The position numbers and the translations under genes were made by a program. Source: Tritrichomonas foetus (taxonomy: Eukaryota > Parabasalia > Tritrichomonadida > Tritrichomonadidae). Taken from it: a stretch of DNA of 16,269 nt. Positions 1 to 7,075 of this stretch are shown piece after piece (within the stretch, counting starts at the first letter, position 1; every line of letters starts with the position of its first letter). The stretch is from assembly GCA_001839685.1 (NCBI GenBank), contig MLAK01000690.1, forward strand, positions 61,838-78,106, given 5' to 3'. The notes under the pieces were generated by a model, which was not told where the DNA came from, searched no databases, and saw only the letters and a list, made by a program, of their open reading frames with translations.

Positions 1-2245
1 GGCCCTGGTATTCTCGACAGCCATTGGCAGAATTATGAGAAGGTGTAGAGGGAGGACTAGAGGCTGGTGATCTCCAATGCACAACAGTATCTGGTTGAGA
101 TGGATCTCTACTGGCTTCATCAGAATCATGATGGAATACCTTTCCTGGTAGATTGTCATTGTTAGCTTGGTAATATGGATTACAATTGTCCATCTGTTGG
201 GCAGAATATTGTTTAGAAGAGATATTATTCAGTATATTGAGTGTCATATCATTCTTCGCATTTAATTGTTGGATCATGGAGAATAATGTTTGAGGGGGAA
301 ACTGTGTATTTCCTGTACCACTTCCGTTCAATACATCATTATAAGCAGTGCTCTTTGAACTAGCAAGTAGCTGGATAACTTGTTGCATGGTTCTATCTGA
401 TTTCTCATTAATACAATTGACTAGATGAGTGATTGTGTCGTTGAGTCTACTTTGGATATTCTGTAATAAAGTGGATTGGTTATTATTAAAAAATTCAANC
501 ATGTTACATAGTCCACTTTGAATAGANCTAGTGATATTATCAATACTTACAATATGAGCGTTATTATTAGCCTCAAGGATCTTATCTTGTGAAGCTGACA
601 TATTGATGAATTCTGAAAATTTTAACAAAAGTTGATTCGAAAGATCTTGATAAGAGTCGATTTGTCTATTTAAAACATTAACATATTCAAATTGATTACG
701 GTTTTGTTCTAAGATATATTTATTTATGTTTTCAAATGAGCATGTAAATTTGTTGAGAATTTCTGTCATATGATTATTGTACTCAGAGACTTGATTGTGT
801 ATGTTGGAGTAAGTCTTTACAGTTTGATCAAATGCCACCAGTGCTTTATTGAAGTCATTATACAAATTCTGTTGCATCTGACCAAGTTGTATAATCAAAT
901 TTTTATTAATCAAATCATTGTTATTGATTTTTATATTAAGGACATCAAGAAGATTTTTATATAAATCTAAATATTGATTATGCTGAGTCGAAATTTGTTT
1001 CGAAATATTAGAAACCATATCCATAGAATTTGAGATTTTATCGAAAGCTGTAGCGATGTTGCTGTTAAAACCTTGTTGGATTTGGTTATTAAAATTGTAA
1101 TTTTGAAGTTGTTTATCCAATTTATCAGTCAGAATATTAATAGTCTCAAATGCTTGCGCTAAGAAACATCTTTGATTTTCAAATTCATTCGAGAAAAGTT
1201 TGAATTGGCATTCTTGACTTCTCTCATTAAGAGAAATTAACTGTTGCATTGTTATTTGATCACTTTTCTCATTAAAAATAGATCGTGTGAAATCGTTATC
1301 TGGAATACTTTGAGTTAAATGGTAGTTATTCAAGTTAAACTGTACATTATTCGTTATATTATCAGCGGTTGATGTTGCAACATGAGAGCAAATGATTGGA
1401 TAGGAAACAACATCACGTAATGTGTTAATATCAAAACCATTACTAGCAAGAAGTTCTTCGTAGTTTTCATTAAAGACATTGGGTACTAAAATATTGTTAG
1501 AACATGATACAATAAACATTGAAAGGAGAAATCCTAATCTACCAAATAAGCTTTGTAAGTTTGGAAAAGAAGAAAGGAATTTATTTCTTTCAGAGATACT
1601 AATTGTAAGAGTTTCATTGTCATGCATTCTGAATTTAAATTGTATTGGAATTTGTGAAATTTCACGAGCATATTTATAACATTTAAGGAGCTCTCTTTTG
1701 ATTTGTGAACGGAGGTCTGAACTCTTGTGTGTGAACAAAATTATAAAATCTGTGAATAATATAGTCATATAAGAATTGATTTCGAAAAGTTGTGATTGTG
1801 AAAATATGTTAAAGCAGGTGTTATATTCAATGATTAAATTCTGTATCGTTGATTTGTGTATCCAAGGACAGAGAGCTCTAAAAAAAGCAAGAGTTGCTGG
1901 AGATTCGAGTTGTTGATTGATAACTTGGGTCCATAATTGAACTGGGAGTAACAAAAGTGCGAGTGGTAGAATTTCTGAGTCGTCGAAAAGCATATCAATA
2001 TTGCAAAAGTTCTGAAAAGAGTGTATTAGCGAAGGTAGATCCGAATTCGCCTTGTTATCAATGAGAACATGAACTGCGAATTGGTCTGCTTCAGTTTGTT
2101 GTATTGATTGAGGTTGATATGCTGATCGAATAATGTAGTCGCGGAATTTTCGTACGAGAGTGGAATCATTCGATTGTACTCCACTAGAGGAGGCAGGATA
2201 TGCTGCTCCTGATAAAAAAGAACGCTCAGAGGATGAAAAAAACAT
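1..2245 (-). CDS. Long Asn/Gln-rich, probably coiled-coil protein, 3' end outside the window
   Basis: I translated this frame by hand: it stays open for 748 codons from the ATG at 2245 to the left edge, with two ambiguous bases (499, 527) that do not break it. I do not recognise the family. Residues 1-250 look globular, with hydrophobic helices (a run of leucines near residue 97, LCPW near 125). From about 320 to 680 the protein is helical, rich in Asn, Gln, Ile and Leu, and resembles a long coiled coil. Residues 705-740 are a Ser/Pro-rich acidic tail. An in-frame TAG lies 8 codons upstream inside the tRNA gene, and the next in-frame Met is residue 85, so the start is either 2245 or well downstream. 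Residues 20-84 read like protein, which favours 2245. A structural or scaffold role is only a guess from composition. Confidence 0.8.
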   Translation of the reverse strand, partial: MFFSSSERSFLSGAAYPASSSGVQSNDSTLVRKFRDYIIRSAYQPQSIQQTEADQFAVHVLIDNKANSDLPSLIHSFQNFCNIDMLFDDSEILPLALLLLPVQLWTQVINQQLESPATLAFFRALCPWIHKSTIQNLIIEYNTCFNIFSQSQLFEINSYMTILFTDFIILFTHKSSDLRSQIKRELLKCYKYAREISQIPIQFKFRMHDNETLTISISERNKFLSSFPNLQSLFGRLGFLLSMFIVSCSNNILVPNVFNENYEELLASNGFDINTLRDVVSYPIICSHVATSTADNITNNVQFNLNNYHLTQSIPDNDFTRSIFNEKSDQITMQQLISLNERSQECQFKLFSNEFENQRCFLAQAFETINILTDKLDKQLQNYNFNNQIQQGFNSNIATAFDKISNSMDMVSNISKQISTQHNQYLDLYKNLLDVLNIKINNNDLINKNLIIQLGQMQQNLYNDFNKALVAFDQTVKTYSNIHNQVSEYNNHMTEILNKFTCSFENINKYILEQNRNQFEYVNVLNRQIDSYQDLSNQLLLKFSEFINMSASQDKILEANNNAHIVSIDNITXSIQSGLCNMXEFFNNNQSTLLQNIQSRLNDTITHLVNCINEKSDRTMQQVIQLLASSKSTAYNDVLNGSGTGNTQFPPQTLFSMIQQLNAKNDMTLNILNNISSKQYSAQQMDNCNPYYQANNDNLPGKVFHHDSDEASRDPSQPDTVVHWRSPASSPPSTPSHNSANGCREYQG
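2236..2242 (-). terminator. RNA polymerase III terminator of the tRNA-Ile gene
   Basis: Seven consecutive T residues on the minus strand begin 3 nt after the tRNA discriminator base, the normal position and form of a Pol III stop. The same T run encodes Phe-2 and Phe-3 of the downstream coding frame if that frame starts at 2245. Confidence 0.85.
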
Positions 2246-2317
2246 GGTCCCGCAGGGACTCGAACCCTAGACCTTTGCGTTATCAGCACAACGCTCTACC
2301 GACTGAGCTACGAGACC
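2245..2317 (-). tRNA. tRNA-Ile, anticodon GAU
   Basis: A full cloverleaf folds on the minus strand: 7-bp acceptor stem (one T-G wobble), 4-bp D stem, 5-bp anticodon stem, 7-nt loop CTGATAA, 5-nt variable loop, 5-bp T stem with TTCGAGT loop, and discriminator A73 at 2245. The anticodon GAT lies at 2284-2282. The A box TAGCTCAGTCGG (2310-2299) and B box GGTTCGAGTCC (2266-2256) match the Pol III consensus. The body resembles eukaryotic nuclear tRNA-Ile, which normally carries AAU (read with inosine) at this place; here position 34 is G. There is no intron and no encoded CCA. The 3' end coincides with the ATG of the neighbouring coding frame. Confidence 0.95.
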
Positions 2318-2985
2318 AACTGGAACATTGAAATTAAAAAATTTCCTTAAAGACTTAAATAGATCTATTGAAGTAATTGTTCTCCATAAAATATTTTATC
2401 CCTCTATTCTTTTATTCCTTCGAATTATACTACGAATTAATTAATATCCTTTGTTATCTTCTTCCTTTCTGATAAAATTATTATTCGATCATATTTTTTC
2501 TCAAATTTGGTGGCTCATTATTTTATTTTAATTCATCAGTTTGCTCCATCTCTACATTTTATTGTCAGTCTGTATAAATCTTAATTTCATATATATTGCA
2601 TATCTCAATTATTTATATTTTCTTCCTCCTAAATGTAAACTGCATTGAATGATATGAATTCCAACAATACATCTATTTTGAATAAAATGTTGGTATTTTT
2701 TGGCATTCTATTTGAAAGTCAAATCTCAAAAACATTCGATTTTGTTCCGGTTATTATTCAATCTCACATCATTTATACATATTATTTGAGGAATTTTCTA
2801 TATTTCAATATTCTGAGATTTTTCAATTTTCAGAAACATACCCATAATTATTATCACAATTCTTAACCTAAAATATATAATTATCCTTTCAAAATTGAAT
2901 AATACGTCTTTTTCTAAACAAAAATCGTATGATTTTGAAAGTATTCAGTTTTTGACTATATTTCGACATCATACCATTGATTCAA
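2318..2985. other. AT-rich divergent intergenic region
   Basis: This gap separates the minus-strand tRNA and long gene from the plus-strand gene at 2986, so it should hold upstream sequences for both. It is very AT-rich and T-rich on the plus strand. The short open stretch at 2645-2866 has a hydrophobic, low-complexity translation and no family signal, and I do not call it a gene. I found no clear initiator (TCAYTW) close to the ATG at 2986; the nearest TCA-type sequences (TCATAC, TCAAAT) match poorly. Confidence 0.6.
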
Positions 2986-3429
2986 ATGGATCATTCCTTT
3001 TCGAAATGGAGGCAGATCATTATTCTTGATAAAAATCACAAACAAATCAATTCTTATAAGCTGGACAAGAAAGCCAGGCTTCTCATCAAGCTGAAACGCC
3101 AAAAAAGACGCGATTTAGGAAAAATGACCGGAAAGAAGGCACTTCCGAAAAATTGGAAACAAACGATTGAAGAATTAGACGACAATACAGCATATTCTCA
3201 AAATAGCAGCAGCAGTAGTGAAACATCGAATTTTAGTAACGATTCTGTCAATTTATTTTCAGAAACAATGGACCATCAAAATTCGCCTTCCATTTCGTCA
3301 TCCTCATCTTCTGAACAAATCCAAGAAAATTCAAATTTCCACAATGATAAACAGATGATGATGTCGTTTGAAGATTTAATTTCAATTGATTGGCTTCTGA
3401 ATCAACCACAATCAGTCACTACAATTTGA
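2986..3429 (+). CDS. Small basic/serine-rich protein of unknown function
   Basis: This 147-residue protein starts at the first ATG (2986); the frame opens three codons earlier but only with a TTG. The N-terminal third (to about residue 65) is strongly basic, with a cluster around KLKRQKRRD that could serve as a nuclear localisation signal or contact nucleic acid. The middle holds two serine runs in an acidic, Asn-rich context, likely phosphorylated and disordered. The C-terminus is a short hydrophobic/acidic segment (FEDLISIDWLLNQ) that could be an interaction helix. The layout of basic region, disordered linker and short acidic hydrophobic motif would suit a small nuclear regulator, but that is inference from composition. 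The family is not recognised. A TAAA poly(A)-type signal follows the stop about 65 nt on. Confidence 0.7.
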   Translation: MDHSFSKWRQIIILDKNHKQINSYKLDKKARLLIKLKRQKRRDLGKMTGKKALPKNWKQTIEELDDNTAYSQNSSSSSETSNFSNDSVNLFSETMDHQNSPSISSSSSSEQIQENSNFHNDKQMMMSFEDLISIDWLLNQPQSVTTI

Positions 3430-3572
3430 GGCGCGAAAAAAGCAATTTTTTTTTTTCGTTTTCTTTTTGACGATTTATAATTAGAAACATAGATTAAACT
3501 GTTTGATTTGATTTGATTTACTTTGTTTCTTTTCTTTTATTTATGAAATAAATCTCATTTGATCTTCAAGTT

Positions 3573-3703
3573 GAACTGCATACGATAGCTCATATCGTTC
3601 AATTTTCTGATAACCTCATAGAATTGGAATTTTCGACCTAACTTTTAGAAAAAGTTCTCATTAATCATTGATAGATTCACCATAGTATGGTGAATTGCAT
3701 ACG
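3573..3703 (+). repeat. Direct repeat GAA(C/T)TGCATACG, two copies
   Basis: GAACTGCATACG at 3573-3584 and GAATTGCATACG at 3692-3703 match at 11 of 12 bases. The first copy overlaps a small inverted repeat (ACGATA at 3582, TATCGT at 3593); the second overlaps the end of the palindrome at 3675-3695. Function unknown. Confidence 0.4.
3675..3695. repeat. Perfect 21-nt palindrome, 10-bp arms
   Basis: ATTCACCATA and TATGGTGAAT are exact reverse complements around a single central G. It lies in the gap upstream of RAE1. It could be a dimeric-protein binding site or a hairpin in a long 3' UTR of the preceding gene; nothing else in the sequence decides between these. Confidence 0.6.
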
Positions 3704-4252
3704 GTTTCACTGAATCTTATTATATCTTTTTCCAAGAATAATATCTTGTCGATTTTTTTCCCCTATTCAACCTGTGATTTTTCCTTATTCATGATTTTGG
3801 AATGATCTCATTGTAACGCCATTCTCAATCGGTACAGCTCAACCTTAAAATACTTTTTTGGTGAGATTGTATGAACATTGATGTATTCTCACTTTAAATA
3901 ACTACAAAGTTTTGTGATATTTTGATGTATAAATTGGAATCAATAATTGGATATTCAATTGAGTCATGATTTTGATTGAAAAAATCTTTAATTGTTGAAT
4001 TGAGATTCATAGTGATATCTCTTGAGCATACAATTTCTTTTCTATTAATGAAAAATTTAATATCTTTTGAGTTTATTCTTGGAAACTGGAAAATGTGAAG
4101 GAAAAGGATTGAATTGTTTACACCTTCAAGCAAAGTATTCAAATATTTTTATCAAAAAGTTAGACGCCTCTTTAGATTTATTCGACCAGATAATAAGTCA
4201 AACTAGTGGCCATAAATATTGTCAATTTCAAACAAGGAACCAAATTAGCAAG

Positions 4253-5521
4253 ATGGCACAAAATCCATGGCAGTCAAATTTTGCAAAAACAACAACTCCT
4301 TTTCAAACTTCCACTACTTCAACTGGAAATACTTTTGGCGGTAATGCATTTGGAACTAATTCAATGACTTCGAACCAAGCAGGACTGTCTTTATCACCTC
4401 CACCACTCGATTCAGTCAACGACATCTGCATTAATAAAAAAAATTTCATCGCAACGGCATCGTGGAGTGGAATTAACGCATGGAAATACGATCCTCCTCA
4501 ACAAACTTCATCAATAGGCTCAGTTTCATCCGCAGGAACTCAGCCACAAATAACGACTCTTATTGACGATCTTCCAATCGACATCCGCAATGAGCCAATG
4601 ATTCGATGCGCTTTCAATACTGCGACAAATGATATTCTGTACTTTGGATCAGCTAACGGAAGAATTTTGAGACTTCATATTCCAGTTTGCAAGTGCGAAA
4701 GTGCAGGGCATCATACAGATATGGTGACCGGGCTAAAGTATTGCCGTGAGAGGTCCACAGTTGTTACTTCTTCTCCAGATGGCCAGTGCTACATTTGGGA
4801 CCCAAGGAAAAGTCAAACAGCTTGTATCCAGCTGGAAACAGGCATAAACTGTACAAACATTGATGTTGTTAGAAACACCGTTGCAATTTGCGGAATAGAG
4901 AAAAGCAAAAATACGCCAATTATCAAGCTTTTTGACTACAGAAGTATTTCAAATGGTACTGCTAGTCAACCATTAAAGTCTTATGAAGTTCCAGTCGAAG
5001 AAAGGAATAACTTCATTCAATTTTCATCAGTTGCTTTAAACAGAGATGGAAATGAGTTTCTTGCAAGTTCGCTTAGTGGATTTCTCACGATTTCCAAAGG
5101 TAACAATTATAAATCAACTTTGATTTGCAATAAAGCTTCAAAAGATAATCAGAGCTTAGCTATAAATTCTATTGCTTTGATGTCGAATGTCATAACAATG
5201 GATACTTATCGTGCACATGGGTGCTTTATTGGACGAGCAGATGGAAAAATATCATCATTGTCGACATTCAGAACTTGCAAACAAAATGAAGGACTGGAAC
5301 AGATAAAAATGCTTAATGGTGATTTTCTAAAACAGACAGGCGATCCATTACCAGTTACAGCATGCGCAGTTTCACCAGATGCGAAGTTTTTAGTTTATGC
5401 AAGCGGAGACGATTATTCTAAAGGATATTTCCAAAATGGCAGCCAGCATTTAGATGTTCCTACACAAGTATGTATCAAGCCTTTCAGCATCGATAATGAC
5501 TTTAAGAAATTGAAGATATAA
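4253..5521 (+). CDS. RAE1: Rae1/Gle2-family WD40 mRNA export factor
   Basis: This 422-residue protein is a WD40 beta-propeller of the Rae1/Gle2/Bub3 group, which docks at the nuclear pore through Nup98-type partners, helps export mRNA and acts in the spindle checkpoint. The N-terminus (residues 1-50) is disordered, rich in Ser, Thr and Asn with FG dipeptides (FGGNAFG), as in other Rae1 proteins. Propeller blades follow from about 52 (SVNDICINKKNFIATASW), with a clear WD-type blade at 155-185 ending CYIWDPRK. The last blade, at about 366-393 (PVTACAVSPDAKFLVYAS then DDYSKG), is close to the Rae1 signature PISACxF...YASxYDWSKG. Length is a little above the usual 350-370 because of the N-terminus and a linker near 82-105. 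The ATG at 4253 is the first in frame. TAAA signals lie just after the stop. Assignment to Rae1 rather than Bub3 rests on the last blade and the FG N-terminus. Confidence 0.85.
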   Translation: MAQNPWQSNFAKTTTPFQTSTTSTGNTFGGNAFGTNSMTSNQAGLSLSPPPLDSVNDICINKKNFIATASWSGINAWKYDPPQQTSSIGSVSSAGTQPQITTLIDDLPIDIRNEPMIRCAFNTATNDILYFGSANGRILRLHIPVCKCESAGHHTDMVTGLKYCRERSTVVTSSPDGQCYIWDPRKSQTACIQLETGINCTNIDVVRNTVAICGIEKSKNTPIIKLFDYRSISNGTASQPLKSYEVPVEERNNFIQFSSVALNRDGNEFLASSLSGFLTISKGNNYKSTLICNKASKDNQSLAINSIALMSNVITMDTYRAHGCFIGRADGKISSLSTFRTCKQNEGLEQIKMLNGDFLKQTGDPLPVTACAVSPDAKFLVYASGDDYSKGYFQNGSQHLDVPTQVCIKPFSIDNDFKKLKI

Positions 5522-5871
5522 TTATTATATTTTATATGTGTTAAATAAAATCCATACTTTTTTATCATACCAGTTTTTTGATTTTTAAATCCGTCTTTGA
5601 ACCTTTTTTAATATGAATGAGGATTTGTTGATAATTAATTCACCAACTTATTCCAAATTTTCATTATGTTTTTATGAGTTTATATTCGTTGTTTATTCCC
5701 AGTAGAAGATACCATATCTGACAGATAAAAGATATGTTCAGCTGATTAATTACCACCAAGATAAGTATGCCAGTATAAAGGGAAAGTTAATAAAACTAAA
5801 GCATTATAGTCGCTCCAACATGATAAAACAACTAAAGTAAAATAAAATAAAAAAAAGAGAGAGAAGGATTT
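5522..5871. other. Convergent intergenic region
   Basis: The 350-bp gap between two genes that face each other (RAE1 and the beta-helix-like gene) should hold only 3' ends. TTAAATAAAA shortly after the RAE1 stop is a good poly(A)-signal candidate on the plus strand. The opposite gene's stop TAA is followed by A, giving the stop-overlapping TAAA known from Trichomonas. Nothing else is evident. Confidence 0.6.
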
Positions 5872-6885
5872 TTAATAGGCAAATTTTTCATTCACTTCTC
5901 CAATCACTTTATAATCGAAGTATTTGCGTTCTGGAATAGGTGTGAATTGATCGCAATCAACATGCTTGCATTTCGTTGTATCATAAGAAACATCGATAAC
6001 TTCAACTTTTTCTGGTAAACTTTTCATGTTGATGCTGCAATTGATGAGATGAACACCCTTTATATGAACATCTTGTTCATTGTAAAGCGAGCTTCCCTTA
6101 TCAACAAATATACAGGCATTTCTAATGATAAAATTGACATCACCACTTCGGGAGTCTGATTTAATAAAAGTCCCATTATTATTCACAATAAATGAATAGT
6201 CAATTTCGGTATTACAAGAGATGCTAATGATGGAATCTTTGGCAGAATTATATGCCATTATAATATGTTCAAATTTCAAGGGAATTTGAGTATTTGTTCC
6301 ATACGACAGAATATTCTTTCCTCCTTGATTATTTGTGAAATTGCCATCTTTGAAAACTACATGATTTCCTTGCAGGCATGATGTTGAAAACGTAGAAGAG
6401 AATATTCTGATATGACTCGCATTTAAATTGGTGGTGTCTATGTATCCATCAGACTTTTCAAATAAGCAATCAGTGATAACAGTATTTCTGTTTCTACAAA
6501 CATATCGACCGTTTCCACATTCCTGGAAAAAGCAGTGTGAAAATGCTGTATCAGGGTTGATAGAAATATAGCACTTTTGAAAATAGCAACCATCGAAAGT
6601 CACAGCTGTTGTCATTCTAAGCGAATCAGTGTATTTTTGTCCTCTAATATAAAGCCCCTCTGATGATATTTTGAATGTGCTCTTTAGAATCATTGAGAAC
6701 GATGATGATTTGACACTAAGATTTGAGATGCTATCTGCATATGATGCAAAGACACTTGAAAATGACTTGTGAAACTTAAGGTTAACTAAAGAATAGGATA
6801 CCTTCTGGTGATGGTGGGAATGTGATAGCATTGGTGAATGGAAACTTGATTGTGCAATAAAGAGGTTGAATAATGTAAAGTTCAT
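5872..6885 (-). CDS. Beta-helix-like (pectate-lyase fold) secreted or surface protein
   Basis: This 337-residue protein has the look of a right-handed parallel beta-helix: short strands of alternating hydrophobic residues, N/D/G turns and repeating phrases such as TFDGCYFQKC, FSHCFFQEC, ITDCLFEKS and FKDGNFTNN, spaced about 20-25 residues between roughly 90 and 260. Such proteins form large families in trichomonads, several of them presumed extracellular. The N-terminus (FTLFNLFIAQSS) could be a short signal sequence, but it is weak. Cysteines recur at coil positions, and two more sit near the C-terminus (KCKHVDCD). I see no catalytic pectate-lyase residues, so a binding or structural role is more likely than an enzyme. 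The start at 6885 is supported by an initiator 10 nt upstream. The stop TAA is followed by A, forming TAAA. Confidence 0.75.
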   Translation of the reverse strand: MNFTLFNLFIAQSSFHSPMLSHSHHHQKVSYSLVNLKFHKSFSSVFASYADSISNLSVKSSSFSMILKSTFKISSEGLYIRGQKYTDSLRMTTAVTFDGCYFQKCYISINPDTAFSHCFFQECGNGRYVCRNRNTVITDCLFEKSDGYIDTTNLNASHIRIFSSTFSTSCLQGNHVVFKDGNFTNNQGGKNILSYGTNTQIPLKFEHIIMAYNSAKDSIISISCNTEIDYSFIVNNNGTFIKSDSRSGDVNFIIRNACIFVDKGSSLYNEQDVHIKGVHLINCSINMKSLPEKVEVIDVSYDTTKCKHVDCDQFTPIPERKYFDYKVIGEVNEKFAY

Positions 6886-6890
6886 GAAAG

Positions 6891-6897
6891 AAAATGA
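6891..6897 (-). promoter_or_regulatory. Initiator element (TCATTTT)
   Basis: TCATTTT on the minus strand fits the trichomonad initiator TCA(+1)Y(T/A). It would start transcription about 10 nt upstream of the ATG at 6885, the usual short leader in Trichomonas. It is the best-placed initiator in the window. Confidence 0.55.
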
Positions 6898-7075
6898 AGT
6901 GTGATTAAATATTAACGCACTTCACGTATGCTTCGTGTGTTTGATGAGTCACATCAGAAATCATTGAAAAAGTAATGACATACCAAATGAAAAGGAGAAA
7001 AAACATGAAATGTGATATAAAATAAAAATTCACATCAAACAATTTTTAATCTATAAAAATTCAAAAAATGAAAAA

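Larger units (their letters stand above)
3430..4252. other. Intergenic region with palindrome and short repeats
   Basis: No gene is supported here. The plus-strand frame of RAE1 stays open back to about 4067, but it contains no ATG before 4253 and the extra 62 codons do not look like protein, so I treat them as 5' flank. A TCAATTTC sequence with its A at 4224 is a weak candidate initiator 29 nt before the RAE1 start. A perfect palindrome and a repeated TGCATACG motif are listed separately. Confidence 0.6.

Noticed and set aside
2026..2289. 87-codon minus-strand frame across the tRNA
   Set aside because: Its first part is the translated tRNA and the rest is a shadow of the long gene's frame.
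2645..2866. 73-codon plus-strand frame
   Set aside because: TTG opening, AT-driven hydrophobic composition, no initiator and no family signal.
4067..4252. N-terminal extension of RAE1
   Set aside because: The frame is open but starts only with TTG, has no ATG before 4253, and its translation does not resemble Rae1 or any protein.
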